Positions 22,062-30,281 of a stretch of 64,000 nucleotides of DNA are shown here, one piece after another (positions within the stretch are counted from its first letter, which is position 1; each line of letters begins with the position of its first letter). The stretch covers positions 1-64,000 of the IMG/VR virus record IMGVR_UViG_3300038701_002504; one strand, 5' to 3'. This DNA is from a virus. Under the pieces are notes generated by a model. It had not been told where the DNA came from. It searched no databases and worked only from the letters and a program-made list of their open reading frames with translations. Both the position numbers and the translations under genes were made by a program.

Positions 22062-22727
22062 ATGAATATTGAGAAAATTGTAGAAGTACTCATCGTAGTA
22101 GCTTTATCTATTGTCCTTACGACAGTAACTTACCTTATTGGTCTTCAATTAGGATGGATTCTTCTTATTGACAATATTGAATTTATTGGTGTTGTCCTGA
22201 ATTATTCATGCGTTATTCTTACTGTTCGGCAAAACATCTGGGCATGGCCTATTGGTATTTTAGCTGTAATTTTTCTGGGAATTCTTTTCTGGAATTATTC
22301 TCTATATTCAAGTTTAGCTCTTTCCATTCTTTACTTCCTTCCGGTTCAGTTTCTTGGCTGGTGGGCGTGGCTTAAAGGCGGTAAAGATCGAACTGAATTA
22401 AATGTCTCAAATCTCACATTCAACCAATGGGGTATGATTATTATTAGTGTACTTCCTCTATATTTTGGTGTATCATATCTTAATGTGTTTTTAGGTGGAG
22501 CCTCTCCATTTCTTGACACTGCAATTTTGATTGTTTCAATTCTTGCTCAATATCTTCTTATCTGGAAGAAAATTGAGAGTTGGGGAGCTTGGATTATTGT
22601 GAATATTGTGTCGATCTATGTTTATGGTACAACTGGAGCGTTCCTACTAGCAACACAATATCTATTATTCCTTGGAAATGCCGTATATGGATACATCATG
22701 TGGAAAAAGGATTCGAAAAATGTCTAG
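22062..22727 (+). CDS. pnuC: Nicotinamide riboside transporter PnuC
   Basis: 221 residues with about seven TM helices. The core motif region ..TVRQNIWAWPIGILA.. (about 55-69) followed by FLPVQFLGWWAWL (about 94-106) is diagnostic for PnuC. PnuC lets nicotinamide riboside enter by facilitated diffusion, trapped by phosphorylation. The next gene is NadR, whose kinase domain does this, and the reading frames overlap by 8 bases, forming a matched uptake-and-activation pair. Ends in TAG. Confidence 0.93.
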   Translation: MNIEKIVEVLIVVALSIVLTTVTYLIGLQLGWILLIDNIEFIGVVLNYSCVILTVRQNIWAWPIGILAVIFLGILFWNYSLYSSLALSILYFLPVQFLGWWAWLKGGKDRTELNVSNLTFNQWGMIIISVLPLYFGVSYLNVFLGGASPFLDTAILIVSILAQYLLIWKKIESWGAWIIVNIVSIYVYGTTGAFLLATQYLLFLGNAVYGYIMWKKDSKNV

Positions 22728-23760
22728 AATTGCAATCACGCTTGGAAAGTTCTATCCTTTTCACGAAGGTCATAAAGCATTAATAGATTTTATGCTTGAA
22801 TATCCGTTGGATTTTGATGAACATTTCACATTGGTATGTGGAAAACCTGGAGATTTAATTCCAACTAAAGTGCGATTTGAGGCAGTACGTCAATATAATC
22901 ACAGAAATAATTATGATGTTGATTATATTGACGACCCTGATATGCCAGATTATCCAAAGGATGATGTAGACTTTTGGGAAAAATGGGTGAATGTAATTGA
23001 AAAAAATCTGTGGAAAGATACAGATGAAGTTTATCTTTTTACATCCGAAGTATACGGCGAACAGTTTGCTCGAGAGATTCAAGCAAGAATTCCATATGTA
23101 AAGAAATGTGTTCATATTCCATTTGATCCAGATCGAACATCTTATTCTATTTCTGGATCTGAAATTAGGGATGATTTTCTCAATATGGAATATGCTGTTG
23201 ACAAACATATTATCAATTATTTGACTAAATATGTTTATTTTGTCGGGGCAGAGTCCACAGGTAAAACTACAACAGCTAAAAGAATTTCAAATAGAATTCT
23301 TTCCTCGCTATATGTGTCTGAATATGCTCGCGGATATCTTGAAATGAAGGGTGCTCGATTAACGCCTGAAAAATTTCATGATATCATTAATGGCCAATAT
23401 GCACAGGAATTATCATCTACTAGATCTTGTCATCTGTTCAAATTTTATGACACATGTCTTATCACAACCTATGGCTGGGCTAAACTGTATTATCCTGAAA
23501 TTGCTTTCTATATTAAAAAAATGTTTGACCTGAAAGCAATTTACACTAGCAGAAATACTCTTTTTGTGATGATGGATGATGACATTCCATTCACGCCTGA
23601 TAGTTTACGATATGGTGTGGATAAAAGAGATACAACAACAGAATATTGGGCAAGTATTCTGAACGAATTCGATATTCCATTTGTGATGTATAATCGTGAA
23701 ATGGAAAACAAAATTATTGACGTATTTAACGAAAAGGGTTTATATAATGGAATTTCCTGA
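22720..23760 (+). CDS. nadR: NadR: NMN adenylyltransferase / nicotinamide riboside kinase
   Basis: 346 residues in two domains. N-terminal nucleotidyltransferase: TLGKFYPFHEGH (7-18, the H-x-G-H ATP site) and SISGSEIRDD (about 145-154). C-terminal kinase: P-loop GAESTGKTTTAKR (about 173-185) and a later Y...D region. It converts NR to NMN and NMN to NAD+. No N-terminal repressor HTH is present, so it is an enzyme only. ATG 22720 is chosen over upstream codons because homology begins at MSRIAITLG. Overlaps pnuC upstream and the ligase downstream. Confidence 0.93.
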   Translation: MSRIAITLGKFYPFHEGHKALIDFMLEYPLDFDEHFTLVCGKPGDLIPTKVRFEAVRQYNHRNNYDVDYIDDPDMPDYPKDDVDFWEKWVNVIEKNLWKDTDEVYLFTSEVYGEQFAREIQARIPYVKKCVHIPFDPDRTSYSISGSEIRDDFLNMEYAVDKHIINYLTKYVYFVGAESTGKTTTAKRISNRILSSLYVSEYARGYLEMKGARLTPEKFHDIINGQYAQELSSTRSCHLFKFYDTCLITTYGWAKLYYPEIAFYIKKMFDLKAIYTSRNTLFVMMDDDIPFTPDSLRYGVDKRDTTTEYWASILNEFDIPFVMYNREMENKIIDVFNEKGLYNGIS

Positions 23761-24868
23761 ACTGTATAAAAAAGATGAAAATGAAAACATTCGCGTATGG
23801 TGGATGGAAGTAGAAGAAGATCGATATCGCGCACATTCTGGTGTATTGGGTGGTAAGATTGTGACTTCTAAATGGAAAACTGCTATTCCAAAAAATGAGG
23901 GTAAAACAAACTCTACAACCGGTGCTGAACAAGCATTATCTGAAATTGAAGCGAAATATACGTTTCAGAAATTTCAGGGAAAGTATTTTGAAACCGTTGA
24001 GGAAGCACAGAAAACAAAGGCACAATATTTTAATCCTATGCTTGCTAAAAAATATGAGGATGTTAATTTTACATTTCCTATTTTTGCACAACCAAAGCTT
24101 GATGGTGTGAGATGCATTGCCACTAAAGAAGGACTGTTTTCGCGTAATGGAAAACGCCTTGTCGCGACACCTCATATTTCAGAAGCGCTTGAGGAGTTTT
24201 TTGATAACAATCCAGAAGCAGTTCTTGATGGAGAACTTTATAATCATGAACTAAAACACGATTTTGAGCGAATTATTTCTCTTGCTCGTAAAACAAAGCC
24301 AACAGATCTTGATTTAGAAGAGTCTGAAATGATTCAATATCACATCTATGATATTGTCTCAGACAAAACATTTAATGATAGGTTCTACACAGCTAAAGAT
24401 GATATTGAGGCAATTCTAACTTCAGCTTATGATTTTGGTTGTATTAAGATTGTTGATACATTTCTTGTTGATTCTCAGGAAATGCTTGATATGTATTATG
24501 GTAAATTTCTTGAGGATGGCTATGAAGGTCAAATGCTTCGTGACACTTCTACCGGATATGAACAGAAGAGGTCAAAGTCTCTTCTAAAGCGTAAAGAATT
24601 TGAGGATGCTGAATTTGAGATTGTTTCTATTGAAGAAGGAATCGGAAATTGGGCAGGATACGCAAAAGTATGTGTGATTCGCCTTGAGGATGGCACAACT
24701 CAGAAAGCGTCTCTACGAGGAAACTTCAAGGATAATAAAAAACTTCTTGATGAAAGAGAAGAATATGCTGGAGGTGAAGCAACCGTTCGTTATCAGAACC
24801 GCACATCAGATGGAAAATTACGATTTGGTGTTGTAACAGCTTTTTATAAAAATAAGCGCGATCTATGA
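23747..24868 (+). CDS. ATP-dependent DNA ligase with N-terminal WGR-like region
   Basis: 373 residues. Residues 1-85 resemble a WGR domain (RVWWMEVEEDRYR, SGVLGGK, then AEQALSEIEAKY). The catalytic part has PKLDGVR (K-x-D-G motif I, about 119-125), LDGELY (motif III, about 160), EGQMLRD (motif IV) and SLLKRK (motif V), followed by an OB-fold. It seals nicks during phage replication. Using ATP rather than NAD+ spares the NAD+ made by the neighbouring salvage genes. The start at 23747 lies inside the nadR end. Confidence 0.9.
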   Translation: MEFPELYKKDENENIRVWWMEVEEDRYRAHSGVLGGKIVTSKWKTAIPKNEGKTNSTTGAEQALSEIEAKYTFQKFQGKYFETVEEAQKTKAQYFNPMLAKKYEDVNFTFPIFAQPKLDGVRCIATKEGLFSRNGKRLVATPHISEALEEFFDNNPEAVLDGELYNHELKHDFERIISLARKTKPTDLDLEESEMIQYHIYDIVSDKTFNDRFYTAKDDIEAILTSAYDFGCIKIVDTFLVDSQEMLDMYYGKFLEDGYEGQMLRDTSTGYEQKRSKSLLKRKEFEDAEFEIVSIEEGIGNWAGYAKVCVIRLEDGTTQKASLRGNFKDNKKLLDEREEYAGGEATVRYQNRTSDGKLRFGVVTAFYKNKRDL

Positions 24869-25041
24869 TAACAACTTACTATTTATTAGGTGCATTGATT
24901 TGCCATACTCTACTTTTACAGTGGATAAATGGCAAATCAATGATGCCAATACAACCTCTATTGCAAATGGCATTAGCTTTAGTATCTCTGGCGTGGCCCC
25001 TTTTATTAGTTGCTTATATTATAGATCTTATGCAAAAGTAG
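24865..25041 (+). CDS. Small two-TM membrane protein (LWP-type family)
   Basis: 58 residues in an ATGA overlap with the ligase stop, ending TAG. Two hydrophobic helices (about 4-19 and 35-53); the second contains SLAWPLLL, a variant of the L-W-P motif found in five other small membrane proteins of this window. Function unknown. Confidence 0.6.
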   Translation: MITTYYLLGALICHTLLLQWINGKSMMPIQPLLQMALALVSLAWPLLLVAYIIDLMQK

Positions 25042-25078
25042 TGTACATTGAACATCTTTTAGTTTATATTAAAAGATG
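25042..25078 (+). promoter_or_regulatory. Early-type promoter inside a 9-bp inverted repeat
   Basis: TGTACA (25042-25047), 17-base spacer, TATATT (25065-25070). CATCTTTTA (25053-25061) and TAAAAGATG (25070-25078) are exact complements with the -10 box in the 8-base loop. Drives the operon leading to rIIA/rIIB. Confidence 0.8.
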
Positions 25079-25091
25079 AAAGGAATATTAT

Positions 25092-25517
25092 ATGTTTGTA
25101 AGTGATAAAGTAGATAACGCAATGATCAAAATCACTCTGGACTTTGATCCAGAGACTGGTTCTTTTCAGCTTATTGAAGAAAATGGAGCTCTTGAACTTT
25201 ATTGCAATAAACATCATATTTCACGACCTGAATTAGCATTTCTTATGGGTATTTGCAAAGTAAATGATTACTATGCTGATAGATATATCGAATTTATAGA
25301 TGAAACATATTACATGACAAACAATCCGGCATTCTATCGTCATTGGTGTAAAGCTGTTATCGATATTTCTTTTACATATCTATACACTAAAGTCGAAAAT
25401 TTTTATTCTTCTCAGGGATTGAAGGGTAAAAAACTGGAGAATAAATGTATAAAAGTGGTTTTTGATGCATATAACAAATTTGTGGATGGCGAGGATGAAT
25501 GGTATATTTTTTCATAA
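25092..25517 (+). CDS. Hypothetical protein upstream of rIIA
   Basis: 141 residues starting MFVSDKVDNA after AAAGGAATATTAT. Soluble, mixed alpha/beta; LDFDPETGSFQLIEE near the N-terminus looks like a beta-hairpin, and the rest is helical and aromatic-rich. It is the first gene after the strong dyad promoter and overlaps the following membrane protein by 19 bases. No known family. Confidence 0.6.
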   Translation: MFVSDKVDNAMIKITLDFDPETGSFQLIEENGALELYCNKHHISRPELAFLMGICKVNDYYADRYIEFIDETYYMTNNPAFYRHWCKAVIDISFTYLYTKVENFYSSQGLKGKKLENKCIKVVFDAYNKFVDGEDEWYIFS

Positions 25518-25765
25518 TTTATTGCATTGGAGTGATAATAGTTGCTCCAATGATGTATTACAAATATGTTTTAGAAAATACAAGAAATAAAACTAAAACA
25601 GATATGTTTCAAATGTGCGACATATTTTTTTCGGCTTTTCTTTGGCCTATTGTTATGCCATTTTTATTTTTGGAAATAGTAATCAGTAAAACAATAGATA
25701 TATTTTATTCTATTCATATTACGCTTTATAATTTTTTTGAAAAGAGAGTGAAAGAGAAAAAATGA
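25499..25765 (+). CDS. Small two-TM membrane protein (LWP-type family)
   Basis: 88 residues. TM1 at about 3-20, then a polar loop, then TM2 with SAFLWPIVMPFLFLEIV (about 42-58), and an amphipathic tail ending in lysines. The L-W-P-I motif at the start of TM2 ties it to the other small membrane proteins at 24865, 29287, 35329, 35508 and 36271. Overlaps rIIA by 4 bases, so a membrane role alongside rIIA is conceivable. Confidence 0.6.
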   Translation: MVYFFIIYCIGVIIVAPMMYYKYVLENTRNKTKTDMFQMCDIFFSAFLWPIVMPFLFLEIVISKTIDIFYSIHITLYNFFEKRVKEKK

Positions 25766-27735
25766 AATATGATGTGATTGAACGAGAAATCAAAACATCT
25801 AGTGAAAATGCCAAGAAAATCAAGTTAAAGGCTGGATCCAAGGCCTTTAAAATTCTTTTTGGTAGTATCTATAAAGACATCATTAAAGGTGTCGTACGAG
25901 AACTCTTCACAAACGGATGGGATTCTCAAAAGATGGCCGGCACACTGGATATTCCAATTCAAATTCACGCTCCATCTAAATTTGAACCATATTTCTCAAT
26001 CAGAGATTTTGGAACTGGTATGACACCGGAAATTGTTGATGAAATCTATTCAGTTGGTTTTGCATCAACAAAAGATGATTCAAATGAACAAGCGGGTTTC
26101 ATGGGTCTTGGATCAAAGACTCCACTTGGATATAGCGATATCTTTTCTCTTGTTTCATATGTTGATGATAAATACTACGCATACGAGATTTATCTTGATG
26201 GCGATGGTGACCCTGTCATTAATCTTCAGGATAGTGGTGATACAACAGAACATAATGGTGTTCTTGTTCAGCTTCCAGTTGAAGATGGTGACATCCTGCA
26301 CTTCACTAAGATGATTAATGACTTTGTTATTATGTCTACTGCAAATGTGAAGATCGATGGTAAAAAGATCGAAAATAATCTAGAGATTGATTTCATTTCA
26401 TCAGAAGGTCATAAAATTTATGTATCTGACGCGTTTTCAGGTGTTTATTTGAAAATGGGTTGTGTTCTATATAAGTATTCGAATGACAATGCATATCATC
26501 TTAGAATTCCAGATAAGTTGAATCTTATTATGGATTTTCCTATTGGTACTTTCAATGTGACTGCGTCTCGTGATGATATCATTTATAATAATACTGTTGA
26601 GAATCTAATTAAAGAATCATACACCAAGTTTCTGGAAGAATATAAAATCCACTTTGAAAAGAAATTAGAAAAATTCCGAACATTTATTGATGCGAACACA
26701 TATGTTCACCAACATCGAAATTTGCTAAACACTTTATATGGATATAATGTATTTTTTAAATGGCGTTCTACCGAAATAAACGGTAGAGATACTGATTATG
26801 TTCAAAAATTCAGGTTTAAACATCGTGGATACGATATTACACCACTATCATTTAGATGGGGTTCTAATAAACCAAATTTTAAGAGATCGGCCGAAAAATA
26901 TAATAAGAATAAGACCTTCATATCAAAATATATAGCATTTTTTGATGATGGTTCAAATAAAAATGTATATTATAAAATTCAGAGATATATTGAAGAGTAT
27001 AATAAGAGTGATACTCAATATGTCTACATTAAGGGAGATAGTAGAAAAAATCTGAAATTTCTTCTATTGACATACAGTCTTGGTGTTACAACTGTTGTTG
27101 ATCTATCACTTCTGGATTATAAGTGTCCTAAAAAAATAGTTGAAAAAGAGAAAAAACATTATGTAAGAATGTGCAATTCAAGGTGTACTCCAGGCAGTAC
27201 ACGTGATATAAGTAATATCGAAAAGGATGATGTTTACCATTTCATCTTTAAAGATGATGATGAATCTATTGTAGATAGTGCAATTAATTACTTTGAATTA
27301 AATCACGAAGATGTTATTTATGCATATAAGAAAGACATAAGCTATTTCAATAAACATCCAGGACACTTTGTCAATTTGATTGAGACATTCAAAGCTTCAG
27401 CAGAAACATTGAATTTTTCTGATTTAGAAATCGATGAATACATTTTCAATTCAGAACAAAATTATCGCGAAAAAAATATGTTGTATTTTATCTTTCATGA
27501 TAAAGTAGATTCATTTAAGAAAAAAAATATCATTTCAAAAATGAATTTGAAATGGCTTTCTGATAATGCGAGAGATAAAATTGAGAAGAGAATTCAAGAG
27601 ATAAACGACATCCAGGAAAATTTAAAAAACCAATATTATTATGATATGCTTGTTGCATATTCCAGCAGATTTGGTGATAAAGAGCATAGAGAAAACACAA
27701 TTAAACTTTTGAGAAAAGCAGGAGAAATCACATGA
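25762..27735 (+). CDS. rIIA: rIIA-like protein (GHKL ATPase domain)
   Basis: 657 residues (T4 rIIA is 725). The N-terminal GHKL ATPase motifs are clear: N-box RELFTNGWDS (about 47-56), G1 RDFGTGM (about 77-83) and G2 GFMGLGSKT (about 112-120). A HSP90/MutL-like transducer region and a divergent helical C-terminal half follow. In T4, rIIA with rIIB controls lysis and protects against the lambda Rex exclusion system. Paired here with rIIB in a 4-base overlap. The C-terminal third is much more AT-rich than the ATPase part. Confidence 0.9.
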   Translation: MKYDVIEREIKTSSENAKKIKLKAGSKAFKILFGSIYKDIIKGVVRELFTNGWDSQKMAGTLDIPIQIHAPSKFEPYFSIRDFGTGMTPEIVDEIYSVGFASTKDDSNEQAGFMGLGSKTPLGYSDIFSLVSYVDDKYYAYEIYLDGDGDPVINLQDSGDTTEHNGVLVQLPVEDGDILHFTKMINDFVIMSTANVKIDGKKIENNLEIDFISSEGHKIYVSDAFSGVYLKMGCVLYKYSNDNAYHLRIPDKLNLIMDFPIGTFNVTASRDDIIYNNTVENLIKESYTKFLEEYKIHFEKKLEKFRTFIDANTYVHQHRNLLNTLYGYNVFFKWRSTEINGRDTDYVQKFRFKHRGYDITPLSFRWGSNKPNFKRSAEKYNKNKTFISKYIAFFDDGSNKNVYYKIQRYIEEYNKSDTQYVYIKGDSRKNLKFLLLTYSLGVTTVVDLSLLDYKCPKKIVEKEKKHYVRMCNSRCTPGSTRDISNIEKDDVYHFIFKDDDESIVDSAINYFELNHEDVIYAYKKDISYFNKHPGHFVNLIETFKASAETLNFSDLEIDEYIFNSEQNYREKNMLYFIFHDKVDSFKKKNIISKMNLKWLSDNARDKIEKRIQEINDIQENLKNQYYYDMLVAYSSRFGDKEHRENTIKLLRKAGEIT

Positions 27736-28715
27736 TTCCATATACAATTACACCTCGTGGAGTATCTTTCATCATTGAAGGTCGTCCACGCAACATTTTA
27801 AACAGCCATCCAATGTTCGATAAAATTATTGAGGCAATTCATTCATATGATATTAATTTGCTTAAAGAACTATGTGATCTTGGTAAATTCGTTGCTAAGA
27901 TTTCACATGGAGCAGTTCAGATTAATGATGACGAAGTTCGTTATAATGGTATGAAGGTAAATCAATATCTTGCTGAACGTATTATTGAACATTGGAAGAA
28001 AGACTTTCCAATCGAACCTCTCTGTAATTTTACAGAGCGCTTAATGCAAAATCCTACTTTTGACGTGCGCGAAGACCTATTCCGTTGGCTTGAAAATGGT
28101 AATATGCCGGTTTGTTCAAATGGTAATTTTATCGCGTATAAATTTGTGCGTTCTAATTTCACTCCAATTCATAATGGTCCATATGGACAAGATCAGTCTG
28201 TCGGACAAACGGTTGAGATGCCACGCGAAGCATGTGATAGTAATCGAAATTCAACGTGTTCAACAGGTCTTCATTTCTGTTCTTTTGAATATCTTCCATC
28301 ATTTGGATATGATAGAAGTGGTAATGTAGTTATTATCCTGGAAATTGATCCTGCTGATGTAGTGGCAATCCCAACCGATTATAATCTTTCAAAGGGCCGC
28401 ACCTGTAAGTTCAAAGTGATTGGTACAGTACATCATGAAGATGCAAAGGAAATCATGGGTTCAAATATATATGATTACGATTATAATGATGAAGATTTTG
28501 ATGATTATAACGATGAGGTTGATGAAGAGGAAGATTATAATGATCACATCATGTATTTCTATCATAAAGCGACTAATCAGACATTTTCAAGTGATGATCT
28601 GATGCTGATGAAGGATGAATTGGGAACATACGCAGCAATGTCTCGTCAAACTAGAGTTCCTGCTGATACAATTAGTGGTTGGTATTCAAAAATCGTAAAG
28701 GCTGGTTTATGCTAA
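27732..28715 (+). CDS. rIIB: rIIB-like protein
   Basis: 327 residues (T4 rIIB is 312). Contains the typical rIIB core: LFRWLENGNMPVCSNGNFIAYK (about 116-137), STCSTGLHFCSFEYL (about 174-188), and NVVIILEIDPADVVAIPTDY (about 197-216) followed by GRTCKFKV. A long acidic linker (DYDYNDEDFDDYNDEVDEEED) near 248-268 separates a C-terminal domain that looks helix-turn-helix-like (SRQTRVPADTISGWYSKI). It probably acts with rIIA at the membrane. Confidence 0.88.
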   Translation: MIPYTITPRGVSFIIEGRPRNILNSHPMFDKIIEAIHSYDINLLKELCDLGKFVAKISHGAVQINDDEVRYNGMKVNQYLAERIIEHWKKDFPIEPLCNFTERLMQNPTFDVREDLFRWLENGNMPVCSNGNFIAYKFVRSNFTPIHNGPYGQDQSVGQTVEMPREACDSNRNSTCSTGLHFCSFEYLPSFGYDRSGNVVIILEIDPADVVAIPTDYNLSKGRTCKFKVIGTVHHEDAKEIMGSNIYDYDYNDEDFDDYNDEVDEEEDYNDHIMYFYHKATNQTFSSDDLMLMKDELGTYAAMSRQTRVPADTISGWYSKIVKAGLC

Positions 28716-28774
28716 CTTTTATAATTATGTTGGTGATATTCATATTAATTTTAAGGAAAGTAAAATGGAAATGA
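28709..28774 (+). CDS. Possible tiny membrane peptide
   Basis: 21 codons (starting MLTFIIMLVI, ending KVKWK) overlapping the rIIB end by 7 bases and the next start by 10. Almost wholly hydrophobic with a basic tail, a single-pass design. Supported only by overlap-style coupling; could be chance. Confidence 0.3.
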   Translation: MLTFIIMLVIFILILRKVKWK

Positions 28775-29031
28775 AAGTTGGAGAAACAAAAGATTTAACT
28801 CCCGAGGAGTTTGAGAATATCGAATATAGTGATTCTTATAAAGAAATTGAAAGCGAGATTGTAGATCAGTCTCGCTGGGAGACCTGGCATACTTCAGTTT
28901 ATGAAAAAGACGGAGAGTTTTTTCGAGTAGATTATAGTAGAGGATCCACAGAATATCAAGACGAAGGACCTCAGAATATCACAATTCAGAGGGTTGAGAA
29001 AAAAGAAAAAATTATTTGGGTTTATGAATAA
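28765..29031 (+). CDS. Small hypothetical protein
   Basis: 88 residues starting MEMKVGETKD with AAGGAAAGTAAA upstream. Acidic, beta-rich in the second half (TSVYEKDGEFFRVDYSRGST). The form E...G..F.V...RG..TEY is seen in many small phage proteins of unknown role. Joins the next gene in a TAATG overlap. Confidence 0.55.
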   Translation: MEMKVGETKDLTPEEFENIEYSDSYKEIESEIVDQSRWETWHTSVYEKDGEFFRVDYSRGSTEYQDEGPQNITIQRVEKKEKIIWVYE

Positions 29032-29297
29032 TGGTTAGCGCTTATATCAGACCATGTTATTTAAATCTTGATAAACCATTCATCATTGAAGGTCGTATAC
29101 ATGATCTTGGTGGTACTGTTTATTGGACTATTGCTAGATTAACTGAAGATGATGCTAGATTGTTGGTTGATGAAGGTTTAAATTGGCGCGATGTTATTGA
29201 CTGGGAAAAGCATTGGTATAAATTAGAAATTCTAAAACTTGAAAAACAACAAAATGAAATTGCGAACAAGCTAAAGGAGCTTAAAAATGAAAATTAA
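29031..29297 (+). CDS. Small hypothetical protein
   Basis: 88 residues starting MVSAYIRPCY. The first 60 residues are mixed alpha/beta; the last 28 (EILKLEKQQNEIANKLKELKNEN) form a probable coiled coil. Overlaps the following membrane protein by 11 bases. Not recognised. Confidence 0.55.
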   Translation: MVSAYIRPCYLNLDKPFIIEGRIHDLGGTVYWTIARLTEDDARLLVDEGLNWRDVIDWEKHWYKLEILKLEKQQNEIANKLKELKNEN

Positions 29298-29739
29298 TAA
29301 AGATGCTTGGCATTACAAATTCTATCGTTGGTATGCCACAATGCGAAGAGACGTCGGCCGAGAAAGAGTAAGTAATGGTGGATCCTATGACAGATATTTC
29401 GATAATTTTCTGTATATGCCACACGATTTTTGTACTTATTGGCGAGGTGTTATTTTATGGCCATTGGTTAATCTAATTATCAATATTGTTATCTTTGGAG
29501 GAGTTATTGTAGCATCGATTTTCAGCGTTGTGAATAGCGGATACATCTTAGTCGGATTTGCTGCAATCGGGTTTTTAATCGCCGCCATCGTTGTAGCAAT
29601 ATCACTTATTGGTGGATATTTAAGTAAAATTGCTCGTAAAAGCAATACTATTTTTAAAGATGATAATTTTGTAGCTCAGATTTACAAGAGCAATAAAGAT
29701 AAAATTTGTCCCGTAATTGAATATGAAAAAGGTGAATAA
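29287..29739 (+). CDS. Membrane protein with LWP motif
   Basis: 150 residues. A basic, aromatic N-terminal region (about 1-50) leads into YWRGVILWPLVNLIINIVIF (about 51-70, TM1 with L-W-P) and one or two further hydrophobic segments (about 72-118), then a cytoplasmic-type tail. The largest member of the L-W-P membrane family here. Good ribosome-binding site AAGGAGCTTAAAA. Confidence 0.55.
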   Translation: MKINKDAWHYKFYRWYATMRRDVGRERVSNGGSYDRYFDNFLYMPHDFCTYWRGVILWPLVNLIINIVIFGGVIVASIFSVVNSGYILVGFAAIGFLIAAIVVAISLIGGYLSKIARKSNTIFKDDNFVAQIYKSNKDKICPVIEYEKGE

Positions 29740-29740
29740 T

Positions 29741-29935
29741 ATGAAAAAATACGCTTTTGATTTATTTTTCGATGATATGTATAAAATGTTTGCAATAGTC
29801 ATTCTAATAGTATTATTTTTCATAAATATACCATCATTTGTTGAAACAAGTGAAAAAACACATGAAAGTTATTCATGTGTTATAAGCACTGTGAATCTCG
29901 TAGATGATAAACTATCATGTACTTTGTATAAATAA
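29741..29935 (+). CDS. Single-TM hypothetical protein
   Basis: 64 residues from ATG 29741 (AGGTGAATAAT upstream; the in-frame ATG at 29717 lies inside the previous gene). One TM helix (MFAIVILIVLFFINIPSFV, about 12-30), then a short external domain with two cysteines that could pair. A perfect 10-bp inverted repeat lies in its coding sequence. Confidence 0.5.
   Translation: MKKYAFDLFFDDMYKMFAIVILIVLFFINIPSFVETSEKTHESYSCVISTVNLVDDKLSCTLYK
29857..29881 (+). repeat. Perfect 10-bp inverted repeat inside a small CDS
   Basis: AACACATGAA (29857-29866) pairs with TTCATGTGTT (29872-29881) around the 5-base loop AGTTA. No T-run follows. Confidence 0.5.
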
Positions 29936-29956
29936 GAAAAAGAAAGCAAATAATAT

Positions 29957-30169
29957 ATGAGCAAACAAAAATATGTTTATGGTATATGGTGTGAATATGA
30001 TATGGGTTTTGATGGAATCTTATTTGAGGATTTAGAAGAAGCTTGGGATTATGCCAAAAAAACCGCAAAAGTATATGAAGAAGATAGTGAAATGTCTTTT
30101 AGTGAACTTGTTGAAAATGCCTTAATTGGATATGATACATATACACTTAACATATCAACGAAGACATAA
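29957..30169 (+). CDS. Small acidic hypothetical protein
   Basis: 70 residues starting MSKQKYVYGI. Acidic helical centre (EDLEEAWDYAKKTAKVYEED). Weak ribosome-binding site (AGAAAG). Last gene of the rIIA-led operon before the nadV promoter. Function unknown. Confidence 0.5.
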   Translation: MSKQKYVYGIWCEYDMGFDGILFEDLEEAWDYAKKTAKVYEEDSEMSFSELVENALIGYDTYTLNISTKT

Positions 30170-30181
30170 TTCATTTAATAA

Positions 30182-30219
30182 TGTACATTTACATGGATTG
30201 TGTATAAATAAAAATGTAA
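30182..30219 (+). promoter_or_regulatory. Early-type promoter with flanking dyad (nadV)
   Basis: TGTACA (30182-30187), 15-base spacer, TATAAA (30203-30208). TTACAT (30189-30194) pairs exactly with ATGTAA (30214-30219) around the -10. A further small hairpin GAACA-TCAGT-TGTTC (30224-30238) lies in the unusually long (about 65-base) leader before nadV. Confidence 0.65.
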
Positions 30220-30281
30220 TACGGAACATCAGTTGTTCTAGGGAATATCGAATACAGACTTAAATAGCAAAGGAGTTTTGC

